12,149 bases of DNA, taken from positions 1 through 12,149 of the forward strand of contig CALAZI010000086.1 in NCBI GenBank assembly GCA_937895955.1, in the 5' to 3' direction. Positions 1 to 5,706 of this stretch are shown in pieces. Numbering within the stretch: position 1 is the stretch's first letter; the number at the start of each line of letters is the position of its first letter. The notes beneath the pieces are model-generated. The model worked only from the letters and a program-made list of their open reading frames with translations. It was not told the origin of the DNA and did no database searches. This DNA comes from an uncultured Alphaproteobacteria bacterium. Its GTDB lineage: Bacteria > Pseudomonadota > Alphaproteobacteria > Caulobacterales > Parvularculaceae. A program made the position numbers and the translations under genes.

Positions 1-3
1 GCG

Positions 4-555
4 GTGCGGGCGGTCTCATTTCCCGCAGACGCCGCCCGGCGCCTCGCGCAGGAAGAAGACGCGCCAGCCTTTTATGATCTGATCGCCGATCCGCGCGTGT
101 CCGGGCCGGTCTACACCTTGCCCAATCCTCCGACGCTTGACGCCGCGCGCGCCTTCATCGAACGCCATATCGAGGAACATCAGCGCGGCGAGGGATTGCT
201 GATTTTCGATTGCGATGCGGCGGGCGCCATCGCCGGCTATCACGATATTCAATTCTGGCCGGAATGGGCCGCGGCGGAAATCGGCGGCGCGATCCGTCCT
301 TATCGTCAAAGTATGGGCGCCGGCGGCGCCGGCGCCGCGGCGGCCTTTGAGTGGCTTTTCACCGCCATCGGCGTCGATCTCATTTGCGAAACCGCCGCAC
401 TTGATAATGTCCGGACGAAAAAACTGCTCGAACGCCTCGGCTTTCGCCTTGTCGGCGAGATTGAAAGCGAGTTGCCGGACGGCGGAACGCGCCCCTCGCT
501 CTATTTCGAACTGACGCGCGAGGAATGGGCGGCGCGGCGGCTTTCCGTCCCCTGA
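4..555 (+). CDS. GNAT family N-acetyltransferase, RimJ/RimL type (5' end probably cut)
   Basis: Predicted to transfer an acetyl group from acetyl-CoA to an amine; the substrate cannot be told from sequence. The acetyl-CoA pyrophosphate loop Q-x-x-G-x-G is visible as QSMGAG at residues 102-107, inside a Gly/Ala-rich stretch before a helix. The C-terminal half carries the typical Asn/leucine-helix/LGF pattern (N135, then LLERLGF at 141-147), as in Acetyltransf_3 proteins. The first in-window start is a GTG at base 4, but the frame is open to base 1. The N-terminus lacks the usual 'ERLxLRPL' strand that precedes EEDAPAF in this family, so the true start probably lies upstream of the window. The next gene starts 37 bp downstream on the same strand, so the two may be cotranscribed. 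The family call is firm; the start is not. Confidence 0.85.
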   Translation: MRAVSFPADAARRLAQEEDAPAFYDLIADPRVSGPVYTLPNPPTLDAARAFIERHIEEHQRGEGLLIFDCDAAGAIAGYHDIQFWPEWAAAEIGGAIRPYRQSMGAGGAGAAAAFEWLFTAIGVDLICETAALDNVRTKKLLERLGFRLVGEIESELPDGGTRPSLYFELTREEWAARRLSVP

Positions 556-592
556 CTGTTCTGCTAACGAGAGAAAAACTGGAGCGCGAACC

Positions 593-1849
593 ATGTGGGG
601 TGTGATCAGGAGAATTCTGTTTTATCCGTTCGCGTTGCTTATCATTATTATTGCTTACATCGGCGCCGGTCTCGGCGCAGCGCGTGTCTTTGACATCATA
701 CCAGCGATAGGCTTCGCCGCTTTTGTCGGCGCATTCGCCGTCGGATCTCTCGCCATTCGCATGCTCGAAGGAAAAGCTGCTCGAAATTTCAATATCGCAG
801 GCGCCTTGCCTTTGCTTGCCGCCGGCGCACTGGCGATATCCGTTTGGTATTTCGCAAGAGAGGGTTCGACGGCGCCAATCGATGATGGAGCGCCGCCTGC
901 GCAACATTCGCTGTGGACTCTGCGGGACAGCGCAACAATCAATTTTGACCGATGCGGCGATCCTGACGGGGCGCCGCTAATTTTCCTTCACGGCGGACCG
1001 GCCATCCCGCCGCGCGGCAAATCAATTGATACCGTTTGCGCGATCGGCGATGAGGGTTACGACGTCTACATCTACGACCAGATCGGGTCGGGCGCCTCGT
1101 CGCGTCTTGCTGACATTAGCGCCTATTCCGTCGAACGCCACGTCGCTGATCTGGAAGAAATTCGTGCGCTGATAGGCGCTGACACGATCAATCTCATCGG
1201 CGTCTCCTGGGGAACGGTTCTCGCCAGCCATTATATCGCCGCCCATCCCGGGCGCGTTTCCAGCGCCGTGTTCGTTTCGCCCGGCATACTCGGCCCGCGC
1301 AAGGGAGATGACGTCGAGTACGATTACTCGCTTTCAGCGTCGTCGGATTATGACGGCGTTCTATTGCCGCCGCTTCGGGTCATCATCGCCGGCCTGCTGG
1401 CGCGTATGAACCCGGACGCCGCCGTCAATTACATGCCGCAGGCGGAAGCCGGCGCGGTCATGGACAGGCTCGCCGCCGATCCTGGACTCGAATATCAAGG
1501 AAAATGCAAAGGCGCCCCGATCAATGCAGGGTCGGGCGAACGCGGGAGCGGCGCCAATTACTACGCGAATCTCATGACAGCGCAGGATTTGAAACGCTTG
1601 CCCGATCCGACCGGCGCCATTCGCGCAGCCTCACCGCCCTCAATACTCATTATGCGCGGCGTCTGCGACTACATCCCGCGTAGCGCGCTCGGTCGCTACG
1701 AAGCGGCATTTCCAGCGGTAACGATTATCGACATCGATCAAGAAGGTCATTCTTTCCTCGGCGCAAGGCCGGATATCATCGTACCTGCCGCAACGTGTTT
1801 TCTATCTCAATCTTGCGCGCGAAATGCGACCGACGCGGCGGCGCGATAG
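593..1849 (+). CDS. Membrane-anchored alpha/beta hydrolase, S33 (prolyl aminopeptidase-like) family
   Basis: A 418-residue serine hydrolase with three predicted N-terminal membrane helices (about 9-30, 37-54, 67-87) ahead of the catalytic domain. Oxyanion motif HGGP is at 133-136, the family motif DQIGSG at 162-167, the nucleophile elbow GVSWG at 203-207 (Ser205), the likely acid Asp359 in RGVCDY and the catalytic His386 in EGHSF. HGGP together with DQxGSG is the pattern of proline iminopeptidase-like S33 enzymes. Arg/Lys in the first seven residues and in the loop at 56-64 suggest a cytoplasmic N-terminus, which places the catalytic domain in the periplasm. Six cysteines there (121, 149, 305, 357, 402, 408) fit disulfides. 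A GGAG ribosome site lies 8 bp before ATG. Substrate is unknown; peptidase or esterase activity is possible. The gene ends 8 bp from the convergent DUF1428 gene. Confidence 0.88.
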   Translation: MWGVIRRILFYPFALLIIIIAYIGAGLGAARVFDIIPAIGFAAFVGAFAVGSLAIRMLEGKAARNFNIAGALPLLAAGALAISVWYFAREGSTAPIDDGAPPAQHSLWTLRDSATINFDRCGDPDGAPLIFLHGGPAIPPRGKSIDTVCAIGDEGYDVYIYDQIGSGASSRLADISAYSVERHVADLEEIRALIGADTINLIGVSWGTVLASHYIAAHPGRVSSAVFVSPGILGPRKGDDVEYDYSLSASSDYDGVLLPPLRVIIAGLLARMNPDAAVNYMPQAEAGAVMDRLAADPGLEYQGKCKGAPINAGSGERGSGANYYANLMTAQDLKRLPDPTGAIRAASPPSILIMRGVCDYIPRSALGRYEAAFPAVTIIDIDQEGHSFLGARPDIIVPAATCFLSQSCARNATDAAAR

Positions 1850-1864
1850 ACCCGCTATCAGCGC
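1841..1864. other. Hairpin spanning both stop codons of two convergent genes
   Basis: An inverted repeat GCGC-GATAG, loop ACCCG, CTATC-(A)-GCGC with one bulged base. The TAG stop of the plus-strand hydrolase (1847-1849) lies in the left arm and the TGA stop of the minus-strand DUF1428 gene (1858-1860) in the right arm. No T-tract follows on either strand, so it is not a classic intrinsic terminator. It may still slow polymerase or protect the 3' ends of both messages. The structure is seen; the function is inferred. Confidence 0.4.
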
Positions 1865-2217
1865 TCAACGATCGATTGAAACCCGCCGAAGATCATGCGC
1901 TTTCCGTCGAACGGATTGTCTTCCGGTTTCATTTGCATGGCCGAGTGCATTTCCTCCATGGCCGCATTCATGCCGGAATCGCGCGCCGCCCGCGACGGCC
2001 ACTCAATCCAGGAAAACACCACGGTCTCGTTCGGCTCGCGCTTCACCGCCATTGAGAACGATGTCAGTTTTCCTTCCGGGACGTCGTCGCCCCAGCCTTC
2101 AACGATCCGCAAGGCGCCGTGCTTTTTGAAAATCGGCGCTACTTTTTCAGCCATTGCGCGATAGGCTTCCTTATTGGCGGTCGGCACCGCGATCACATAG
2201 CCGTCAATATATGGCAT
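1858..2217 (-). CDS. DUF1428 family protein (YbaA-like)
   Basis: A 119-residue soluble protein that matches the DUF1428 family (E. coli YbaA type) across its length. It starts MPYIDGYVIAVP, contains a KREPNETVVFSWIEWPS strand pair, and ends with NPFDGKRMIFGGF, which is a family hallmark. The fold is a ferredoxin-like dimeric alpha/beta barrel; no catalytic role is established. It is the last gene of the TetR-led operon. Its AGGAGG ribosome site overlaps the TAG stop of the VOC gene, and the gap between the two genes is 9 bp, so translation is probably coupled. Identification is confident, the role is not known. Confidence 0.9.
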   Translation of the reverse strand: MPYIDGYVIAVPTANKEAYRAMAEKVAPIFKKHGALRIVEGWGDDVPEGKLTSFSMAVKREPNETVVFSWIEWPSRAARDSGMNAAMEEMHSAMQMKPEDNPFDGKRMIFGGFQSIVER

Positions 2218-2226
2218 CTTCGCCTC

Positions 2227-2706
2227 CTAGCTGTTTAACGCCGCTTCAATTGCCGCCAGATCGATTTTCGTCATCGGCATGATCGCCGCCATGACGCGAT
2301 CAACGCGCGCCTGCTCGCCCGCCATGACGTCATTGAGAAGCGACGGTATCACCTGCCAGGAAAGACCGAAATGGTCTTTCAGCCAGCCGCAACGGCTTTC
2401 CGCGCCGCCATTCGCGGTCAACGCCGCCCAGAGCCGGTCAATTTCCCCTTGCGTGTCGCATAACGCGACGATCGAGGCGGCTTCGGAAAGTTTGAAATGC
2501 GGGCCGCCATTGAGCGCGCCGTATGGAACGCCGTCGAGTTCGAACCGCGTCAGCATGGCGAGGCCTTTTCGCATCATTCCGCCCTCGCCATAGCGCGACA
2601 CCGATACGATGCGCGAATTCGGAAACAGCGAAACATAGAAATTCGCGGCTTCTTCGCCATTGTCGTCGAACCAGAGGCAGGTTGAAATTCGATGATGCGG
2701 CGTCAT
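2227..2706 (-). CDS. VOC family protein, PhnB-like ('3-demethylubiquinone-9 3-methyltransferase' domain)
   Basis: A 159-residue vicinal-oxygen-chelate fold protein of the PhnB-like group. Diagnostic segments are ISTCLWFDDNGEEAANFY (7-24), the LFPNSRI turn (27-33), GALNGGPHFKLSEAAS (63-78), CGWLKDHFGLSWQVIP (106-121) and RVMAAIMPMTKIDLAAIEAA near the end. Members are often labelled as a methyltransferase, but the fold is that of the glyoxalase/bleomycin-resistance superfamily and no methyltransferase motif is present, so that label should not be taken as function. The start is supported by GGGAGG upstream, and the ATG overlaps the stop of the preceding small ORF (CTATGA). Co-occurrence with SRPBCC and DUF1428 genes is common in proteobacteria. 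Substrate unknown. Confidence 0.9.
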   Translation of the reverse strand: MTPHHRISTCLWFDDNGEEAANFYVSLFPNSRIVSVSRYGEGGMMRKGLAMLTRFELDGVPYGALNGGPHFKLSEAASIVALCDTQGEIDRLWAALTANGGAESRCGWLKDHFGLSWQVIPSLLNDVMAGEQARVDRVMAAIMPMTKIDLAAIEAALNS

Positions 2707-2870
2707 AGCCGCCTCCCGTTTTCAGTCCGTTCAAAAGCCGCAAGCTGCGCGTCGAGCGCGCGTTCGAAGGCGAGTCGCGCACGGCGCGTTCTTCCGGCGC
2801 GAAATCGTGCCAGCCGAATCTCGTCGTCGATTCCTGATTGCCGATAAAAAAATGCGAGAAAGGTTTTCAT
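2703..2870 (-). CDS. Small 55-codon ORF of unknown family, apparently with two compensating frame shifts
   Basis: An ATG at 2870 preceded by GAGGAAAGGA opens a 55-residue ORF that ends in a TGA overlapping the ATG of the VOC gene, as expected for an operon member. As read, its middle (residues 9-34) is Arg-rich with poor third-position G/C. The +1 frame over the same bases (about 2769-2846) reads IGNQESTTRFGWHDFAPEER and onward to AVRDSP, with much better codon usage. The original frame then resumes with a coherent helix FERALDAQLAAFERTENGRR. One fewer T in the T7 run (A7 at 2846-2852, plus strand) and one extra base near 2764-2773 would join these into a single smooth 55-residue protein. I do not recognise the family. 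It could be a mildly decayed gene, an assembly error, or simply an odd small protein. Confidence 0.5.
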   Translation of the reverse strand: MKTFLAFFYRQSGIDDEIRLARFRAGRTRRARLAFERALDAQLAAFERTENGRRL

Positions 2871-2900
2871 GCCGATGGTCCTTTCCTCAGGTCTAACTGC

Positions 2901-3383
2901 TCAGCCGAGCGACTTCGCCAGTTCTTCAAGCTGCGCGGCGGCGGCTTTCCAGCCGTCGACAAAGCCCATTTCAAGATGCTTTTTCATGTCGCCTTCATTC
3001 GCGTGGCGCGCGCCCCAGATCATGCGCGTCTTGCCGGCCTCGTCGGATAGTTCGACATAGCCGGTCATGAAATGCTTTTCGGCGGGGACGAAGCCTTCGC
3101 GATAGGCGTCAGTGAAGACGAGCCGGCGCTGCGCTTCTATGTCGAGAAGACAGCCGATATTTTCAAACCGCTCGCCATTAGGCCCTGCGAAAACGCTGTT
3201 GAAGCGCCCGCCGGAGCGCATGTTCATATCGGCGCTCTCCACCCGCCACGGTTTCGGGCAATACCATTCCATCAGCAATGACGGCTCCGACCAGCAGCGC
3301 CAGACCGCGGCGCGCGGCGCGTCAAGGGTCAAATCAAGACGAAGGTCATTCGGCGCATATTCGCCGGCGAGATGGATGATCAT
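2901..3383 (-). CDS. SRPBCC domain protein, AHSA1-like
   Basis: A 160-residue protein of the SRPBCC (START/Bet v1-like) superfamily, AHSA1-like branch. It shows the typical start of the domain (LRLDLTLDAPRAAVWRCWSE, 14-33), then LLMEWYCPKPWRVESADM (37-54), a MRSGGRFNSVF strand (55-65) and the closing helix MGFVDGWKAAAAQLEELA (139-156) that lines the ligand cavity. These proteins bind hydrophobic ligands; the bacterial AHSA1-like ones rarely have a known substrate. The ATG overlaps the TGA of the TetR gene in an ATGA, and GGGAGG lies within the end of that gene, so translational coupling to the regulator is likely. The name AHSA1 comes from a eukaryotic Hsp90 co-chaperone and does not imply that function here. 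Confidence 0.88.
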   Translation of the reverse strand: MIIHLAGEYAPNDLRLDLTLDAPRAAVWRCWSEPSLLMEWYCPKPWRVESADMNMRSGGRFNSVFAGPNGERFENIGCLLDIEAQRRLVFTDAYREGFVPAEKHFMTGYVELSDEAGKTRMIWGARHANEGDMKKHLEMGFVDGWKAAAAQLEELAKSLG

Positions 3384-3991
3384 TTCTTTCGGGCCTCCCT
3401 GCCCTTCGACTTAAAAAGAAGTTCGATGTAGCGCTTCAAGTGACCGATCATGTCGATGGCGACGCCGGAATCGTTCTTCGCCTTGGCGAGAATGAAGGCG
3501 CCCTGGATCGACGCTTGCGTATAGAGCGCAAGGCTCTCCGGCGTTATTCCGTCCACATTATATTTCTCGATCGCCGCCGCGATATCGGCCTCAAGCGTTT
3601 CGGCGTGACCTGAGATGGAGCGCCAGCAGGCGCCGCGAATATCGTCCGACGCGCCATAGGCTTCCTGCACCATCGTGCCGACGAGACAGGTGAAATCGGC
3701 GATCTCTCCGTCGATCAGCGATTTGCGGAAGTCGACATAAGCGAGAATGCGCGCGAGCGGGTCGGCGGGATCGTGATAGGGCGCCGAGGCGAACAAGCCC
3801 GCCGTCGTCTCCGACCAGTGATCGGCGGCGGCGACGGCGAGCGCCTCCTTCGATTTGAAATGATGGAAGAAAGCGCCCTTGGTGACGCCGGCGCGCGCGC
3901 ATAGCTCGTCGACAGAGGTCGCCGCATAACCCTTCTCCCGGATCGTTCCGAGGGCGGCGTCGAGCAGTTTCGTGCGGGCGTTGGTCTTCAT
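3380..3991 (-). CDS. TetR/AcrR family transcriptional regulator (autoregulated, operon head)
   Basis: A 203-residue repressor. The N-terminal helix-turn-helix is clear: TSVDELCARAGVTKGAFFHHFKSKEAL at 25-51, with the recognition helix around TKGAFFHHF. The C-terminal ligand domain has Cys102 in DFTCLVGTMVQEAY. This aligns by eye with the SGCL segment of NemR-type regulators, whose Cys106 senses electrophiles, so redox or electrophile sensing is possible but unproven. It is the first gene of a five-gene minus-strand operon. A 22-bp perfect palindrome sits directly upstream and predicts that the protein represses its own operon. No ribosome site is visible before the ATG, and the promoter places the transcript start at or very near this codon. 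Ligand unknown. Confidence 0.93.
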   Translation of the reverse strand: MKTNARTKLLDAALGTIREKGYAATSVDELCARAGVTKGAFFHHFKSKEALAVAAADHWSETTAGLFASAPYHDPADPLARILAYVDFRKSLIDGEIADFTCLVGTMVQEAYGASDDIRGACWRSISGHAETLEADIAAAIEKYNVDGITPESLALYTQASIQGAFILAKAKNDSGVAIDMIGHLKRYIELLFKSKGREARKK

Positions 3992-3997
3992 GTAAGA

Positions 3998-4026
3998 AGC
4001 ATACCAACTAGTTGGTATGCCCGCAA
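3998..4026 (-). promoter_or_regulatory. Promoter of the TetR operon, predicted leaderless
   Basis: On the minus strand TTGCGG (4026-4021) and TATGCT (4003-3998) are separated by exactly 17 bp. The -10 is followed by six bases, TCTTAC, and then the A of the TetR ATG at 3991. That is the normal -10 to start-point distance, so transcription should begin at or next to the start codon and leave no room for a ribosome site; none is visible. The hexamers match consensus at 3/6 and 4/6. Confidence 0.6.
3999..4020. promoter_or_regulatory. 22-bp perfect palindromic operator for the TetR regulator
   Basis: The half-site GCATACCAACT is followed directly by its exact reverse complement, with no spacer. 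The palindrome fills the 17-bp gap between the -35 and -10 hexamers and overlaps five of the six bases of the -10, so a bound TetR dimer would exclude RNA polymerase. Position, length and symmetry fit TetR-family operators, and the adjacent tetR gene is the obvious source of the binding protein. Confidence 0.85.
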
Positions 4027-4029
4027 GCG

Positions 4030-4059
4030 AAAAATGAAGCCGGCCAACTCAGGCCGGCT
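4030..4059 (-). terminator. Intrinsic terminator of the qmcA-nfeD operon
   Basis: A perfect 8-bp stem (AGCCGGCC at 4038-4045 with GGCCGGCT at 4052-4059) and a 6-base loop. On the minus strand it is followed by TCATTTTT. It lies about 28 bp past the nfeD stop codon and only 3 bp before the -35 of the TetR promoter, so it insulates the TetR operon from read-through. Confidence 0.8.
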
Positions 4060-4086
4060 CCCGCAGAGCGCTATCGCCACGCAGCG

Positions 4087-4548
4087 CTACACCGCTTTCA
4101 CGAACAGTTTTGCGCCGTCGACGCCGATGATCTCAACCTCGGCGCCCTTGTCGAAATTCGCGCCGTTCTCGCTCGCGGCGAGCCAGACGCTGTCGCCGTA
4201 TCGCACGCGCCCTTCGCCGGCGGAGAACGCTTCCTCGACCTTGACGCGCTTGCCGATTTTCTGCGCGCCGCGTTCGTTAAGCGTCAGATGGTCAGCCTGG
4301 CTTTTATGCAGCCAGGGTTTCACCTTCGGCGTTGCGAAGATCGTCAGCAGGAAGGTGACGACGGCGAAGATGACAAACTGCATCCGCCAGGCGCCGTCGA
4401 GCGGCCAGATGTCGGCGAAGCCGACGACGACCGCCGCGGCGGCCGGCCAGAGAAAATAGGTGGTGCCGGTCGAAATCTCGACGATCAGCAGGATGACCGC
4501 GAAGACGAACCAGTACCAGAAAGGCATCGTTGCAAGAAATTCAACCAT
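4087..4548 (-). CDS. nfeD: NfeD family membrane protein (short form)
   Basis: A 153-residue NfeD-like protein of the short form without the ClpP-type protease domain. Three membrane helices (about 11-27, 30-47, 56-74) are followed by a soluble OB-fold domain (about 98-153) with the family pattern RVRYGDSVWLA and a closing GAEVEIIGVDGAKLFVK. NfeD proteins work as partners of the SPFH/stomatin-like protein encoded next door; in E. coli the equivalent pair is QmcA-YbbK. The gene follows qmcA with an 11-bp gap and has GGAGG 5 bp before the ATG. An internal Met at residue 8 is a less likely start. The pair is implicated in membrane quality control or microdomain organisation. Confidence 0.92.
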   Translation of the reverse strand: MVEFLATMPFWYWFVFAVILLIVEISTGTTYFLWPAAAAVVVGFADIWPLDGAWRMQFVIFAVVTFLLTIFATPKVKPWLHKSQADHLTLNERGAQKIGKRVKVEEAFSAGEGRVRYGDSVWLAASENGANFDKGAEVEIIGVDGAKLFVKAV

Positions 4549-4559
4549 CGCGACCTCCG

Positions 4560-5507
4560 CTATTGCGCGTTCGGAACGGAGCCGCGCGCGCGCGCCTTGC
4601 CGAGCGCGTCGTCGGCGAGCGCGCCGACGCCGGCGATCGTGCCGACAAGCGCCGACATTTCGGCCGGAACGATCACGGTTTTCTGCTGCGGCGAGGCGGC
4701 GAGTTTCTCAAACGCCGACACATATTTCTGCGCGACGAAATAGTTGATCGCGTTGACGTCGCCGCGCGCGATCGCTTCCGACACCATGGCGGTCGCTTTC
4801 GCCTCGGCTTCCGCTTCGCGCTCGCGCGCCTCGGCGTCGCGGAACGCGGCTTCCTTGCGGCCTTCGGCTTCAAGGATCGCCGATTGTTTCTCGCCTTCCG
4901 CGCGCAGGATCGCCGACTGCTTTTCGCCTTCGGCGGTCAGGATCTCCGCGCGCTTCAAACGCTCGGCCTTCATCTGGCGCGCCATCGCCTCGGTGATGTC
5001 GGCGGGCGGCGAGAGATCCTTGATTTCAACGCGCGTCACCTTAACGCCCCAGGGATTTGTCGCGGCGTCAATGACGCGAAGCAGGCGTTCATTGATATCG
5101 TCGCGATTGGAAAGAACTTGGTCGAGATCAAGCGAGCCGATCACGGTTCTGATGTTCGTCATGGCGAGATTGGCGATCGCGATATTGAGGTTGGCGACTT
5201 CATAGGCGGCTGACGGCGCATCCATCACCTGGATGAAAGCGATCGCGTCCGTCGTCACCATGGCGTTGTCGCGCGTGATGACTTCCTGCGGGGGAATGTC
5301 GAGCACCTGCTCCATCATGTTCATGCGCCGGCCGACCCGATCGACGAACGGCGTCAGAAGATGCAGGCCCGGCTTGATCGTCTTCACATAGCGGCCGAAG
5401 CGCTCGACCGTGAACTGATAGCCCTGCGGCACGATTTTCACCGTCGACCACAGGATAAAGATCGCCAGCGCGAAAATCGCGACCGCGAAAAGACCATAGG
5501 CACCCAT
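4560..5507 (-). CDS. qmcA: SPFH/band 7 (stomatin-like) membrane protein QmcA
   Basis: A 315-residue protein with one N-terminal membrane helix (about 4-22), a band-7/SPFH domain (about 24-180) and a charged coiled coil (about 178-250). Family signatures include VPQGYQFTVERFGRYVKTIKPGLHL, DIPPQEVITRDNAMVTTDAI and WGVKVTRVEIKDLSPP. The coiled coil contains two exact tandem copies of AEGEKQSAIL in an 11-residue register (192-202, 203-213), followed by a decayed third, which suits the long oligomeric cage of such proteins. In E. coli QmcA associates with the FtsH-HflKC system. The start has GGGAGGAG upstream. It heads the operon with nfeD. Family assignment is firm. Confidence 0.93.
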   Translation of the reverse strand: MGAYGLFAVAIFALAIFILWSTVKIVPQGYQFTVERFGRYVKTIKPGLHLLTPFVDRVGRRMNMMEQVLDIPPQEVITRDNAMVTTDAIAFIQVMDAPSAAYEVANLNIAIANLAMTNIRTVIGSLDLDQVLSNRDDINERLLRVIDAATNPWGVKVTRVEIKDLSPPADITEAMARQMKAERLKRAEILTAEGEKQSAILRAEGEKQSAILEAEGRKEAAFRDAEAREREAEAEAKATAMVSEAIARGDVNAINYFVAQKYVSAFEKLAASPQQKTVIVPAEMSALVGTIAGVGALADDALGKARARGSVPNAQ

Positions 5508-5539
5508 TGAGGCTCTCCTCCCTTATCGGCTCCTCAGAC

Positions 5540-5583
5540 ATCGGAATCCGATTCACTTCGCGCCAGACTTGAAAATCCGGATT
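5540..5583. repeat. Two short palindromes in the qmcA leader
   Basis: ATCGGA-A-TCCGAT (5540-5552) and AATCCGGATT (5574-5583) share the core ATCCG. Further on, CCGGATTTTC (5649-5658) is the exact reverse complement of GAAAATCCGG at 5571-5580, so two alternative foldings of the qmcA leader are possible. They could be binding sites for a regulator or RNA structure. Function is unknown. Confidence 0.35.
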
Positions 5584-5627
5584 CTTGAACGGCGCCGCAG
5601 TTAATCGGCGCAAATGCAACGGTCAGG

Positions 5628-5659
5628 CGAAAAATCGGGCCTTCCGGCCCGGATTTTCG
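5628..5659. repeat. Long stem-loop in the divergent qmcA / Cys-hydrolase intergenic region
   Basis: The core GGGCC, loop TTCC, GGCCC extends on both sides through an A-rich left arm (AAAATC) and a T-rich right arm (GATTTT), closed by CG/CG, with two bulged bases. On both strands the stem is followed or ended by a short T run, so it resembles a weak terminator or attenuator, although it lies between divergent genes where none is expected. Confidence 0.4.
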
Positions 5660-5682
5660 TCCCAGATCCCCTACCGCGCCGG

Positions 5683-5697
5683 TTAATCAGCGGTTAA
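5683..5697. promoter_or_regulatory. CtrA-type binding box (TTAA-N7-TTAA)
   Basis: TTAATCAGCGGTTAA matches exactly the full CtrA consensus of alphaproteobacteria, two TTAA half-sites separated by 7 bp. It lies 9 bp upstream of the ATG at 5707. A TAATTT hexamer (5695-5700) overlaps its right half and sits 6 bp before the ATG. If that is the -10, the box covers it and CtrA would repress; if the true promoter is elsewhere, CtrA could activate. The match is exact; binding is inferred. Confidence 0.5.
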
Positions 5698-5706
5698 TTT
5701 GGTCTG

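Noticed and set aside
16..594. Minus-strand open frame (192 codons) opposite the GNAT gene
   Set aside because: The plus frame has clear GNAT motifs; the minus frame has none and is a mirror of it.
2227..2706. Naming the VOC gene a ubiquinone methyltransferase
   Set aside because: The family label is historical; the protein has a VOC fold and lacks S-adenosylmethionine-binding motifs.
4012..4743. Long plus-strand open frame (243 codons) opposite nfeD and the end of qmcA
   Set aside because: It is antisense to two well-recognised genes, crosses the nfeD terminator, has no ribosome site and reads as low-complexity charged sequence. High GC with G/C-rich third positions creates such shadows.
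4530..5213. Plus-strand open frame (227 codons) opposite qmcA
   Set aside because: Its repeats merely mirror the coiled-coil repeats of QmcA; there is no family resemblance and no start signal.
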